Below, piece by piece: positions 1 to 12,900 of a stretch of DNA of 64,000 nt. Each line of letters begins with the position of its first letter. The first letter of the stretch is position 1. The stretch spans positions 3,296,001 to 3,360,000 of the forward strand of contig CM036628.1 of NCBI GenBank assembly GCA_020746105.1. Direction: 5' to 3'. The notes beneath the pieces were generated by a model that was not told the DNA's origin, searched no databases, and saw nothing but the letters and a program-made list of their open reading frames with translations. The position numbers and the translations under genes were made by a program. Source of the DNA: Trogon surrucura. Lineage: Eukaryota; Chordata; Aves; Trogoniformes; Trogonidae.

Positions 1-3000
1 AAGAGCCCCACAAAATTCAACTCTAATATAGATTTCGAATGAGATGCCCACAGGCACTCAGAAGGAGTACATGGCAGTAGCCATATGTGCTGTAATCCTG
101 CTCTTCGTACATATACCCAGCCTAATCCTTTCATGCACCATATATCTAATCTGTACTCTCTGCTTCAGGAGCGAGATTAATCTAAAAAAAATTCACAATT
201 CATTCGAATGCGTTAAACAGACTAGGAATCTTCGTTGCTTTGGCTAGCAGCGCTTAAAGAATGTGGCAAATGCCCAAATCATCAGTCTGCCATTCAGTCG
301 CAGCTAGATGCGGTGCTACCATTGAATTTCAGCCCTGCAGCTGAACTACAGCCGAGTATTTAATGCAGAATTGTATCTTTTGGGGGAATGTGTTATTTTT
401 AAATGCTTAATAATTATGAATTCATTTGCCATTCTTTTTATAAGCCGGGGATCATAATGAACTCATCTGTTATTCATGTGAATGTCAAATGTGTTCCCAC
501 AGGAGTTTTATTCTAATTCACTATTAGTTAGTGGACTCATAAAATCAAATGCTCTCCATTTTTCACTCCGAACATGTAACGCTTGGTAATTGTTCATCAA
601 AGGGCGAATGTAATATTTTTCTTTGATAACTTTCAGTTCTGATTTAACCGGGTAAAGAAGTAGGTTAAAAGTAAGAGTCCCTTTAGAAACAGAAGTGGAT
701 TCGATAAGCTGTGAGTCTTCCGGTGAAAATGCGATGAATGAGATTATCATCAGCCAGTACTTAAAAATGTAAATGTACTTCTCTACAAGCATACGTGCTT
801 CAACTACATACAATTAACATAGCAAGAGAAACCGCATCCCAATATATAACACGGAATGATACTTCAGTGAAAGACACATTTGCACATTTTCAGTATTCAT
901 GAGGCGATCACGACAGTTTTCACGCAGCCGTTCTAGTGCAGTAGAAAATTTAGAGGTGAGATACTCACGGGTCACCGCAGGACTTGAATGTGAGAGGACA
1001 CTGGACAGTGGGACTTCGACCTGTGAAAACAAACACAAACTAAGCAACAGAAAAAATAGAGAATTCAGACTTTTTTTTTTTTCCAGAGAGTTAAATACAT
1101 GGTTTTTTTTTTAATGAAATTATTTTCAAATTTCTTCTAAATCTCCAATCTAAAGGACACACCCCGGAAATGATAACCCTGAAATATTTCAGCAACATCT
1201 CCTTAGAACTGACGTGCCGTGCTAGGCTTCTCCTCAAGTCTGTCACAGTCACTCTTCCAATCTTGAAACGCTCTTTAAAAATGCTAACCAAAATGAACGA
1301 ATTATCCTAAAGACGCATTTTCTAGGGAGATGGTAACAAATCCGTTCATGACTGGAACCACTACATTAATATATCTATAGCTTTACTTTAAAATACACCA
1401 GCAAAGGAGTTCTTTTTTTCAGCTGAAGAAACAGAAGGATATGGTCTTAGTCCTAAGGATTACCTCAATTACTTTTCTGCTGCACGGAAATGGTCATTTC
1501 CTCAAATCAAATATACAGTGTTTAAAGCAGAATATATTACCCCTGCGCAATCTCTGGCAGTCAGTAGGTTATTAGAATATTAACCATGAAGAAACCATTG
1601 AGAAAAACAAGCATGCAAACCAAAGCACAGAAGAGAGTCTTGACGATCACAGATATTTCTATATGTTAAAGGTTGGGGCGTCACGTTTTCCAGCAGTTAG
1701 CAGAAAAATGTAATAAGCAACAGTGCCCCCTGAACGCATTGACTTCTTTTGTAGTTGAAAAAACAGTGTTTACTTTACTTTTCTAAAATATTTTTTACTT
1801 TATTTAAATAATGAACATGTTAAAAAGGAACAGTCTGTCTTCAGCTGCTGTAATGTCAGATACGAGGGTCTGAGCTACGCAGATAATGTGAAAATAGGAA
1901 TATCGGAAATCGTGAATGGAAGAGGCCTAAGACTACAATGCCAAGAACTGGGTGAAACCTTGCTGAAGCCTGCGTGTTTATCAGCTGCTTTTTATTCAAA
2001 CTTAATGTAATGTATTTATTTTGTGCATTAACTAACTCTGAAAAAAAATTATCACCACCAGCAGGCAGCCTGAAGGCCCTTCCCTAGAGTGAGAATACAA
2101 ATGGGGGAGATAAGAAGACACACGGTTTTGTTTAATGGAATTTGTGTGTGCATGGACATGTATCTACATAAATTCCACTTTTCTTGAAAGCAGAGGATAG
2201 CTCAGGAGACAAATCATTCATCAATTTACAAGGGAACATACAGGTTTAAAAGGCCTGATTTTGAACTTATCATTCTGTAATGGTGGAATTCTATTGACTT
2301 CATTGGAGTAATTTGATTTATACACGTCTGAAAGAAGAACTGACTCTTGCAATAGAAAGTACATTAGGAAAAATTATGCTGGAGAACATGAATTCTACAG
2401 ACAGGAAGCAATAAAACTGATAAGCAAGTAACTACGAATAAGCGAGGTACCAAATGTTACCAATTCCCAAAGATTCAGTTTTATTCTGAAGCTTGCAAGA
2501 CTTGGACTTCAGGCTTGCCAGTCTCCTCTGAAGCCTTAAGGACACAAGAAAGAGTTACGGATGTGGTGTACGTGAGCTCTTTGACTTTTGCTACCGTAGC
2601 GAAAATTGAGAAAAGTATCTGCAGGACTGAATGCAGGAAAGCAGATAGGGGTGAGGGTGAGAGGTGACGCCGAAGAGCGGTGAGGATCGGCCTTACTGGG
2701 GCTGCACTCACAAATTGCCAGTGATGAAAGTAACAACTCCAATCAGAAAGGTTTTGCCGGAGCCAGACTGGTTTTTTTTGCCACAAAGGGAAACGCCTGC
2801 TATTAATTAACATTTTGTTTCCATCTCTAGGCTCTTCTAAGACAGTGTATTCAGTGCTTTTAGCAGTTACAGGTTGACAGCGCTGGAGCACCAGCACCTT
2901 TTTGGCAAAACATTGGCATTTGTCAGTTTTTTTCTTCTTTTTTTTTCTCTTCAGAAAGAGAGAAGTGCTCCCAAGTGACATAAATGGTGATTTTATAAAA

Positions 3001-4704
3001 CTAGTCACAGAGAGGAGGACTGATATAACATTCAGGGTGACATGTACAGATGAGAAGTACTGGAAGATGTAAGGTTAAGTAGCTTAGGCGTTGAGTATTA
3101 ACACTTCTAGGGAAAAAGGAAAAAAAAATACATTCAATTAATAATATGTTGCAACGTTGAAAGAGAAATACTTATGACTGACGTGTATTTTTATAAGCTG
3201 TAATGGGCTGCTGCAGCTAACGAGCATTCTTTCAAAACAATAGCCAAAATATTTCACGAGACGTGACTAAAAACATCCAATAGAAAGTGATTAGATGTTC
3301 CCACCTGCAACGGTGGCAGCGGTTCTTGGCCATCTTAAGATTAACAGGTTCTTTACAGAAGTGAGAATGGTAAAGGGCAAGCAGAAGGATTCGCTGCTTT
3401 TTTTTGCTGCTCACAAAGATTAAAGAAAAAAGTGATTCAGTCTTTGGAGGAAAGAACAGTGTATCTCGTTTCTCTGCAAGGGGCAGAGAGGTGGCAGCTT
3501 CAACACTGTCTGAGCAGTGTAAGATACCAGAGCAAGGGAGCCTGAACCTAAGTTAAGAACTGGCCATTAGAGGAATGCAGGTGGAATTCCTTCACACCGA
3601 AAGCTAGATAACAGGTGCAAAAAGCAGCAGCCAGAAGAAATTAAATCGCCTCAAAGGAAAATTAAATAACATCTGAAAAAGGAAGTGCCACACAGTCTCA
3701 CATCAAAAGGAATATCGAAATTTATGCCCGTTAGCTTCCTTACGTGGGAGCGTTTCTGTCATCCCAATCAATTGATATCGTTGACAATCGATTAACATTG
3801 CTAACATTCCCCTCTTTTCTGAAATTTCCGTTGCCTGCATTAATTAAATTTACATGGAAGTTTCATTTTAGTGTTTTTTAGATGAGCTATCAAATCAAGT
3901 GCTGGCCACTTGGGATAGTTAAAGATCTAGTGCAAGTCCCAGAAACACACAGGCACGTAATCGTGGTGTCCTGACCAGATTTGAATTCCCAGCAATTGCA
4001 TTCTATACCCCTAATTTACCCATTCATCTGAAAATTAACGATTACATTTTTTTTCCCCCATACACCTCGACTGTTGTATCCTATTAGGTTGTTCATTAGG
4101 GTGGCTGTAGGACTGCACTGCATAAACAGACACCTGTATGTTGTTCCAAATTTATTAACTTAATTAAAGCTAGCCCTTCAGACTGTTCAGAAATGAGAAA
4201 TGCTATTAATACATCTGGCTGCTGTACAATGGTGGAAAACATTATGTGAAGGAGACCAGCTACAAACAGCCATGTCAAAAAAATATGTCCTAAGGCTCAT
4301 TATTAATGTATCAGCTAGCATAAATCACTGGAGCTCCACTGACCTCAATGAAACCGTGGTGAATCTGTGCTGAGAATGTAGCTGTGTAAGCCACATCTCC
4401 TTTTATCACCCTACAATGGAAAAATACGCTCAAGAAGGATGGAATACTGCATTAACATAATATTTGAGGAAATTCCAGCTCACGGAATTAAGTGAAAAGA
4501 ATTCCATTAAAAAGCTGCTGCTAGTCTCACCTTTCATTTATTGCAAGGGCTTTGATCCTTAGGTTTTTAATTAAATAACTTCTCCGGCTCCACGGACACA
4601 TTTCACGTTTTTATCTCTAGTTAGAAAACTGCCCAGCCCTAGGATATCTAGTTTGACAAATAACGTTTTAGAATACATGGTGGAATTTCAGTTTTCTTGT
4701 TCAC

Positions 4705-4778
4705 TTGTTTTGGGGGGTTTGTTTGGGGTGTTTTGTTGTGGTTTGGGGTTGTTGTTTTGTTGGTTGGTTGGTTTTTTA
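4705..4778 (+). repeat. G/T-rich low-complexity tract
   Basis: The + strand here is nearly all G and T, with G runs at 4712-4717, 4725-4728 and 4745-4748 and a TTGG repeat near 4760-4774. Open frames across it (4653-4897 on +, 4648-4980 on -) are by-products of this composition. Confidence 0.85.
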
Positions 4779-7221
4779 ACAAACCCAAGCCCAGTTTTGC
4801 TGTGCAAGCTCCATGCTCAGGCGGTTTCACAGGACCAAACCCTAAATTTGCGTTAAGAGTGAAAAGCATCTGTAAAACAACGTTAATTTTAAAGTAACAC
4901 AGATTGAATGCACAGTCTGGTGAAATTATAACATCGCTCAAATTATGAAACAGGGCCAGGGGATTCCAGTAACGCAGCATGGGAGGACCTTTTGTCTGCT
5001 GGCTGGTATCACATCCTGAGGTGACTTTTTTGCACGAGATTTTTTAGAAGAGACTTCAATAGGCGCTTGATATACGGAACAATAGCAGGATATGGCCTCT
5101 AACTGGTAGGAACAATTACTGTTCTCAGACATGTGCAAGTTAACTTTCATTAACTTTATTGGATTTGGTGCACACTTTCTGGCCTAGATTCAGAGCTGCA
5201 TCTAATTTCTCCTGGGGACAGCTGAGACAGGGAGCGTACGGAAGAACAATAACTATTCTGTCTAAGCAGAATATAGGGAGGAAAACTCACACGAGCCTCA
5301 AGAGTGTGATAGAGCAGTTTGGGAATTATGTGAGAAAGTAATAGAGGCAAACCCGCTTTCTTCCCAGCTACACCCACAAGGCCTCGTAGGCTGCAGGGCC
5401 GGGGAAGAGTTGTCTAGACCGGCTCCACGACGGGTGGAAACTCCTCAGACCAAAGGAATCTTCAGCATGTAAATCTTCCAGTTTCATGGCAGGCCCATCC
5501 AAAAAAAAAAGATCATTATGATGGGAAGACACAAAGATAGAATTTCACCTTTGAATTTTGAGAGATGTAAGTACAGACTCTTCTCTAGAATAATAACTAA
5601 CTAGAATAATAACTGACAACCTCATAGAGATGCTGGCTGGCTGTACTGTTCAATTTTTGGAGCTTGGTTTTTACAGAATTAACTGCGGTATAACATTTCC
5701 TTTAGTTCTAAGAAAGTGGAAAATTATGTATTTTGAAAAGAGGGCTTTCTGTTTCCCTTTCTTTCATTCCCTAGCGCTGACTTTTCTGCAGTGTCAGGCA
5801 TAAACTGCATCACTTTCAAGGTCCTTTAGCCACCCCTCATCTTTCTTATCTTTCCTCAGCTTGCTTTCTTCACCTACTTTTAAAATTCAAACACTTCTGT
5901 GATTCCTGCAGTTTCCCCATAAATATGTGCAATGCCGCTTTGGGCTGCACCTTCTCATTTTTCACGGGTACTGTTCAAGCAGCCCAAGGCTATTAATTCT
6001 CAATTTTCTACAGCCACTCCAACAGGCCTCACAGATTTTTTTTTGTGTGCAGCCCTCTGATAGAGCAGACCAGAGAACTGATTTGGCTGCAAAAGAATCG
6101 AGGGAAAAAGAATAATTGTTTTTCAGCTTGATCTTCTGCCTCACATCTGCACAAACAGCTGCATGAACACAACAGAACGGGTGGGACAGGAAAGAGAACA
6201 ATTAGCTGAGGTAGAGCTGCTTAAACCAACATTGCTACTGCTGCAGAAATGCCCATGGAACCACAGCCCAAACGCTCTATTTTAAGTACCTTTTAAATCC
6301 CTCACCTGTCACAGTGCCTATTAAAAGAATTGCTACTAACAAGGCAAGGATTATATCGCTCCTGCTTACCGACGCAGCCCGATTTTGGCTCTTTGTTTCC
6401 TCGCTCTGGTTGTTCTGGTCTTGTAATTAGATTGTAAGATACTGAGGACATAAATCATCTTTGGGCCCGCTTGAGAACAATCTGCCTTCTGCTACAGTCA
6501 GCGCGGATTTTACCTGGGATTCCAAAGGAATTGGATCGTGTCTGTTAGGATACCATTTCCCCCTGGTACCGATACTAACCACTCTGATTTTCTTGTTTAA
6601 GAAGGGCAATCCTTCGGAGCAGCTTTGGATGACTGAGAAATATTTTTCTGCAAATAATTCTATTTTTCTTATCAGAATTTCTCTTAACAGCTCTTTTTGA
6701 GAACCATGGGCTGTGGTTTTTTAATTAATTTTTAATTAATTTCAGTCTCTTGCTTGTGAGAAGTGACCATTCTAAAATCACTGGGGCTTTAGAACATGAG
6801 GTGAGCAATAGGGCTAAACAGCTGGAGCCAGAAAGGAGACTACATCACATCTAAACTAAACTGATCTAAGAGTTTGGTTTTTATACTGAGTTCACTCAGT
6901 ACATTTGACTGCATTTGAGGCACAGCATATTCATCAACCAACAGGAGAAAATCTGCTAAAGTTAGCAAAATATAGAAGTACTATATAGATGAAGGAACTG
7001 AACACATTCAGGGTTCCTTATAAGAAGAAATTTAAAGGTCACTGAGACTAAACTAAAGCAAAGGGCCAATGAAACAGATGTTGCAGTTAACTGAAGCCAT
7101 CTTACCCAAAGAATAAACTGTTTTTCAAATATAAATGGAAATTTTCCACTGAGCTATGAAAAATGTCTTGCGAGTCTGCAGTTCTCTCTGCTTCAAGATA
7201 CCGACAAAACTATTTGATAAC

Positions 7222-7265
7222 ACAATTGTGTCTTCCTGATTCCACAATTGTGTCTTCCTGATTCC
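7222..7265 (+). repeat. Perfect 22-bp tandem duplication
   Basis: Two exact adjacent copies of a 22-bp unit starting ACAATTGTG lie at 7222-7243 and 7244-7265. Their identity implies a recent replication-slippage event. No function is evident. Confidence 0.95.
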
Positions 7266-8691
7266 ACTAAGCAATAACTTCCACGGTTTTGTTTGTCTAT
7301 TTGGTCTTGCCTCTACAGAAGAGAGATTTGGTATTCACTACACCGTACTAAGGTAAAATACGAGCACAACTATAGGCAAATACAGGAAAGAACATCTGCA
7401 GAGGTGAAAAAAGGAAGGTGTTTTTAATGAATAAGTAACATATATAATATATCCTTTCATTCAGGGATCATTGCAATACAATATTTGATCAAAAAGTGAT
7501 TGCTGTGCAGGATCAGTAGTCGTGATACTGCATTAGGAAATCGGTCCTAGCTCGGAGACTTACACTGAATCTTACAAATAATCTGCCCCAGCAGAGTGAA
7601 CGATTTATATCTGTGTCTGCATCCCAAGCTTTGCAATTACTTGGTATTTTTAAATAAATGTTGCCATTCAATAACATAGGGTGGTAAAAAAAAAAATCAG
7701 AAAAAGCCAGAATTCAGTACCTGGAGAAACTATTTTCCCAAAAGCAACAGAAGGTGTCACTGCTAACTGATTTTAAACAAACCAATCCCCAAAGTGGAAA
7801 ACGCTGCCTTTGTTTTGAAAGAAACTTGAAAGTTCTCCGAGAGAGGCAAACTGGGTTCCCTTCTCAAGTATTTTCCAGCTCCTAACATAAACATTACATT
7901 TAAAAATGGAAAAGGCTGCTTTACACCAGTGCTTCTCCTTTCTGTTTGCTGTTATCCCCTGCAGCTGTTTCACCTCAGGCTAGGATTCAGTCAAAGAAAG
8001 AGAAATTTAGGCCAGTACTTGGACAGAAACTCTCAGAGGGCTTTAACTCATTAGTGTTAGAGCTCTAGTTACTCTCTTCAAATCCATGATAATTCAAGAT
8101 GGAGACAAAATTAAGACCACGGGGCTGCTGAAGAAACCATTTCCAACAAGAAATGTAAAACTGAGTCTCTGAGTAGTTTGCGACTGTAAAAAACTTTGCG
8201 TAGACGGTGATGACCGTCCGCCTCTCTGAACTTGTGATGTTATTTTAACTCTATGTGGCAGTCCTCCCTCCCTTGTCTTCCTTGATACTGTATCATTGCT
8301 AGTTCATGTTAAACAGCTGTTACATCCCATGCCAGAGATGGCTGCATAACACTGACGGGTGAGGTGTTATTTTCTAAATATACACCCAGCTTTTCAGGCA
8401 CTTTATGGCCACTTGCAAGTCTCTCCATAAATTCCGAGGTACCTAATATAAAACACACCTCCCCTCCCACCCCGGTAGCTTGGTAATTTTAATTTTACAC
8501 GTCTGGAGGACTGCAGGAACTCAGACTCACATCCTTTTTCCCTCTGGATTTCCCGAGAGGTCTCGCCATGGGGAAGCTGGGGCCGGAGGGCCGTGGTCTC
8601 ATGGGGTCATGGCCTGTAGCTGAGGGCCTGCGCTCCGAGCCGCTCCTCGTTGGATGTGAACTAATTGCCAAAGCTGTAATTAAAAAATATA

Positions 8692-8702
8692 CATATATAA
8701 AG
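8692..8702 (+). promoter_or_regulatory. TATA-box-like sequence upstream of the CpG island
   Basis: The sequence ATATATAAAGCC lies here, followed within about 10-35 nt by a moderately GC-rich stretch that could hold a start site. It is about 690 bp upstream of the AMMECR1 start codon. CpG-island promoters usually lack a TATA box, so this could be a secondary promoter or chance in an AT-rich patch. Confidence 0.25.
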
Positions 8703-8910
8703 CCGGCGGCTCTCAGCCGTCACGGTTGCCTGTTTAATAGGTGCATCCCAGCTCTCTCGGCAGGCTCCCAGCCTGCGATTCCAACACTTTTCCCCCCTCC
8801 TCTCCCTTCTCTTCCCAAGAGAAAGGCATCTCAGGTCACTTGAATTATTTAGCGGGGTGTTTTTAACCATCTCAAGGGCTTTGCTTCTGCTGTGCAGCTC
8901 CCGCAGAGCT

Positions 8911-8968
8911 GGGGTTTGGGGGTTTATTTTTTATTTCCTAGCTTGGGGTGGGGGGGGGGGTGGGGGGG
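8911..8968 (+). other. G-run cluster with G-quadruplex potential
   Basis: G runs of 4, 5, 4, 11 and 7 lie at 8911-8914, 8918-8922, 8945-8948, 8950-8960 and 8962-8968 on the + strand. This satisfies the usual four-run G-quadruplex pattern and marks the upstream edge of the CpG island. Such long G runs are also prone to sequencing length error. Confidence 0.75.
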
Positions 8969-9033
8969 CGGAGTCGGTTCCACTTCCCTAGCAGGAGGAG
9001 GAGGGTTTTTTAAAAAAATAAATTAAATAATAA

Positions 9034-9803
<770 letters not shown>

Positions 9804-9809
9804 GTGAGT
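9804..9809 (+). other. AMMECR1: Splice donor of AMMECR1 exon 1
   Basis: GTGAGT directly follows CCCTA and matches the consensus donor. Using it joins TA to the C at the start of exon 2, giving TAC (Tyr) and the family sequence DPYPLFVTW across the junction. Confidence 0.95.
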
Positions 9810-9890
9810 ATCGCCGCCGCCGCCGTGTCCCGGCCCGCCGCCCCGAGACCGCCCTCGTGGGCGCCTCGTGTGCGCCCGTCCCGCCCGCTT

Positions 9891-9906
9891 CCCCCCCCCC
9901 CCCCCC
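9891..9906 (+). repeat. C16 homopolymer within the CpG island
   Basis: Sixteen consecutive C lie here, followed by CTCCTCCTCC-type sequence. The true length is uncertain in any assembly. Confidence 0.9.
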
Positions 9907-12900
9907 TCCTCCTCCCTCCGGTTCCCTCCCCGCTCCCCGGCCGGGCGCCCCGCCGACACCCGCCTCCTCCTCGCCCGGCACCTTCCGCGGCCGCCTCCGC
10001 CCGGCCCCTGTCCTCGCCTGGCCCCGCGCGGCCCGCCCGGCCCCTTCCGCGGCCCGGCCCTCGGGCGCCCCGCGCGCCGCCCTCCCGCGCGCGCTTCGCC
10101 TCCGGGAGCGCCGCGGGCTCCGCCGCTCGCCCGCGACCTTGGCGGCCCCGGCCCCGCCGGGGCAGCGCCGCGACACCCCCCGGCCGGTCCCCGCCCCGAG
10201 CCGGCCGGCGCTCCGAGCCCCACGCGTGGGCTCCGCGGGGCCCTGGCTTCACGCCCGGCGGCCGTGGTCGGGGCTCTCTCCCCGCTGCTGGGCAGCGTTC
10301 GGTGGCGCCTGAGCGGAGCTCTCTGCGCTCGGTGCACCGGGAGCCCTCCCTGGGAGCCCGTCCCTGGGCAGCCTCTCTCTGTCCGTGTGTTCCGCATGAG
10401 TACGCGGAGTTCACCGGCGCGGGATGGTGAGTGCCCGTCGGTGGAGGGTAAGAGACCTGTTGCGCGAGTCCCGTATTTGTGTGCACTGGCGTGTGTCCAT
10501 CCCAGGCACTTGTGACACTGGTCTCAGGCTGTGCGGGTCCCTTGCTTTGTAACGACCCTCAGAGATCACCCAGTGTTAGACATCCCTCCACATCAAATTC
10601 CCAGACTCTGGAGCAGATCACATAAACACCTGTTACTCCCATCCTCCTCCGCCTCCTCCTCGCGAGAGTGTCCAGCCAGGGCCCGCTTCGTTCCTGTCCC
10701 TGGCCGCTCTCGTTGAGTGTTTCGTCTTCAAACCCGTGCCCTTCCACCTTCAGAAGCGACCCGCCGGGATGGCGGTGCCCACGGTGTCGGCACCCGCGGC
10801 TGCCAGCGCCGGGGAGCCGGGTGTGCTGCTGCCAGATAGAGCTCAGACACTTCAGGGAGTAACTTCTCTAACAGGGAGTTCCTTCCTCTCCGCTGGGATG
10901 AGTTACCGAGTCGCTGGATGCTTCCAGCCTGTTTAAATGCAAAGTGAACGTAAGGGCTTCGTTGAAATTAAGTTACCGCTGTTCTGCTTTGCTTTTAAAT
11001 GGGCTGGAGTTGGTGTGGTGAGTTCCCAGGCTTCAGCCGAGACTTGAGGGTGTTAGTCCACCAAAAGTGCATGTGGCTTGTTTCCTCTTACCTACAGCAT
11101 GACTGTCTGTGAGAACCCCGAATATAATTTTGTGTGTCCTAGACCCTCGTGCACCCTCACCAATGCAAATGGTTATCGTGCAGTCCGTGTTCCGTTAATG
11201 ACGTGTGGTGTATGCTGCTCAGTGTTTAAAATAATGTAATGTATTAATGATGTTATTTGGAGTCCTTGCTGTTCTAACACCCAGGATCTATACATCTCTT
11301 GCATACTTTCAGCTGCTGTCATGACAACCCAGCTCTGTGGATTCCTACTTAACCTGCCACCCCGGCAAGTCTTCCCTATATGCTCTTCGTAACTCCTCTG
11401 TGGTTACATCAGAGTACCAATAATGAAAGGAGGGCAGGGAGACTCCACTGTGAGTTTCTTTACCCAGGTCTTTTGTAAATCCGTGTCTGTCCTTTTGTAG
11501 ATACCAACTGTTTAGGAACTGCTGCCCTAAGCAGCCGTTTTGCTTTGCCTTGTCGTGTATCTGTTCTCCATCCCGGCCCGCTGTAGGTTACAGCATCAGC
11601 TTCGTGCCCTGTCACTCTTTCATGGCTGTAAGAGAGCTGAATTCTGTCCGTGTCTCTCTGTCACAATATCACCTTGATGTCCTTATGCCTTTTTTAATTG
11701 TATTGCGGAATGTTTTGTTGAACAGATTAGTGCTACTGTTTTATTAGTGGAGGAAACTGAGGCAGGGGTGAAGATCTCGCCACTGAAATGTTTTCCAGTA
11801 AGCACTTTGATTCCTCTGAATAAACAGTAGATCGCTTCACCTGTCTTCTCCCAGTTCTTATCTTTACAAGAACACAGTAGCAAAATAAATGAAATGATTT
11901 GTATTTTTCCAAAATTCATACGTGTCTTTAAATGTTTTTCAGAGCAGGCTAGACCTGGTGAAGAGTTGCGGTGTTAACGGAGTTCTGAAAATGGCGCTGC
12001 CTGTAAAATTAGTGCTATTGTTTCTGCTTATTCCCATGCTTGTGCCAGCATGCATGGTTGTACAGATTGAGAAATGATCTAATCATAATTTTGTTTTTTT
12101 CCCTTGGTTAGTTTTCACAGAGATTGGTTCCCTCTGGATCTTTCATGGCTTCACAAACACTTGTGCCTGCACAAGTGTGAGTTGGGAATAAGCAGACAGA
12201 TGGCAGAACTGCTGCTTTCGGCAGCCGTGTGAGCTGATTATGTTTGTGCAGTTGGGGAAGTAACTTTGAAAAAGTTGCTCAGTATTCCTTGTAAAATTCT
12301 AGGTCGGTGAATAAATTGCTCCTGCTAAGTGTTCGAGGCAGCATGACTTCTAGGATTCAGAAGGTTTGCAGGCAAGTCTTATCGATAGCTGGGTAGCTCA
12401 CAAAGATATGATGTTGTCTTTGAAGAGAAGCTTCATCCTGCAGAGCAAAAAATCCTGAATGACAGCTGGCATTTTTCACTGAATGTGTTGCAGCTTTGTG
12501 GGTGAGGTCCTTCTGGAGGTTTTGTCCGTAGACCGAGAGTGGAAGTCTAAAAGGAGAGTTTGTATGTAAATTCTAGAACTGTATTTTTTAAATTACATTA
12601 ATTAGAGAGAAGATGAAAGACCTGTAAGCAGGTATCCTCAGACAAGCATGACTCATATTCCTTGCAGGTCTTTGAAATATGAAACTGGGTGCGATCAAAG
12701 GAGAGCAGGTGGCTGAATCACTTGGACAAGGGGTTCTGGTGTGCTGTGTTTTGAACAAAACCTGCTTGTGACACCTCTGGAGTTCTGTAACTTTTTGATG
12801 CCAGGATGAGGATCACGGCAGAGCTCGAAGGGAAGGAAATTTGGAGCAGTTAGGAGGGCTGAGATGAAATGCCTGTTTTGAAAGGGTGCAGGTTTTGGAC

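Larger units (their letters stand above)
1..8930. other. Upstream intergenic region, no gene supported
   Basis: I found no coding exon, RNA gene or recognisable transposon in this stretch. Open frames here are short and resemble no protein I know; the longest, 175 codons on the minus strand at 2481-3008, is about what chance allows in 64 kb. The + strand is visibly rich in A in many lines (for example 3600-3720), unlike the T-rich introns to the right. Parts such as 380-480 and 3770-3820 are AT-rich, low in CpG and carry homeodomain-like TAATTA and ATCAATTGAT words. They could be conserved regulatory elements, but this cannot be judged from one sequence. In human the next gene on this side of AMMECR1 is RTL9 or CHRDL1. 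I see neither here. Confidence 0.6.

Noticed and set aside
2481-3008. A 175-codon minus-strand frame upstream of the gene
   Set aside because: A frame of this length is about what chance gives in 64 kb. It includes a lysine run from a T tract and resembles no known protein.
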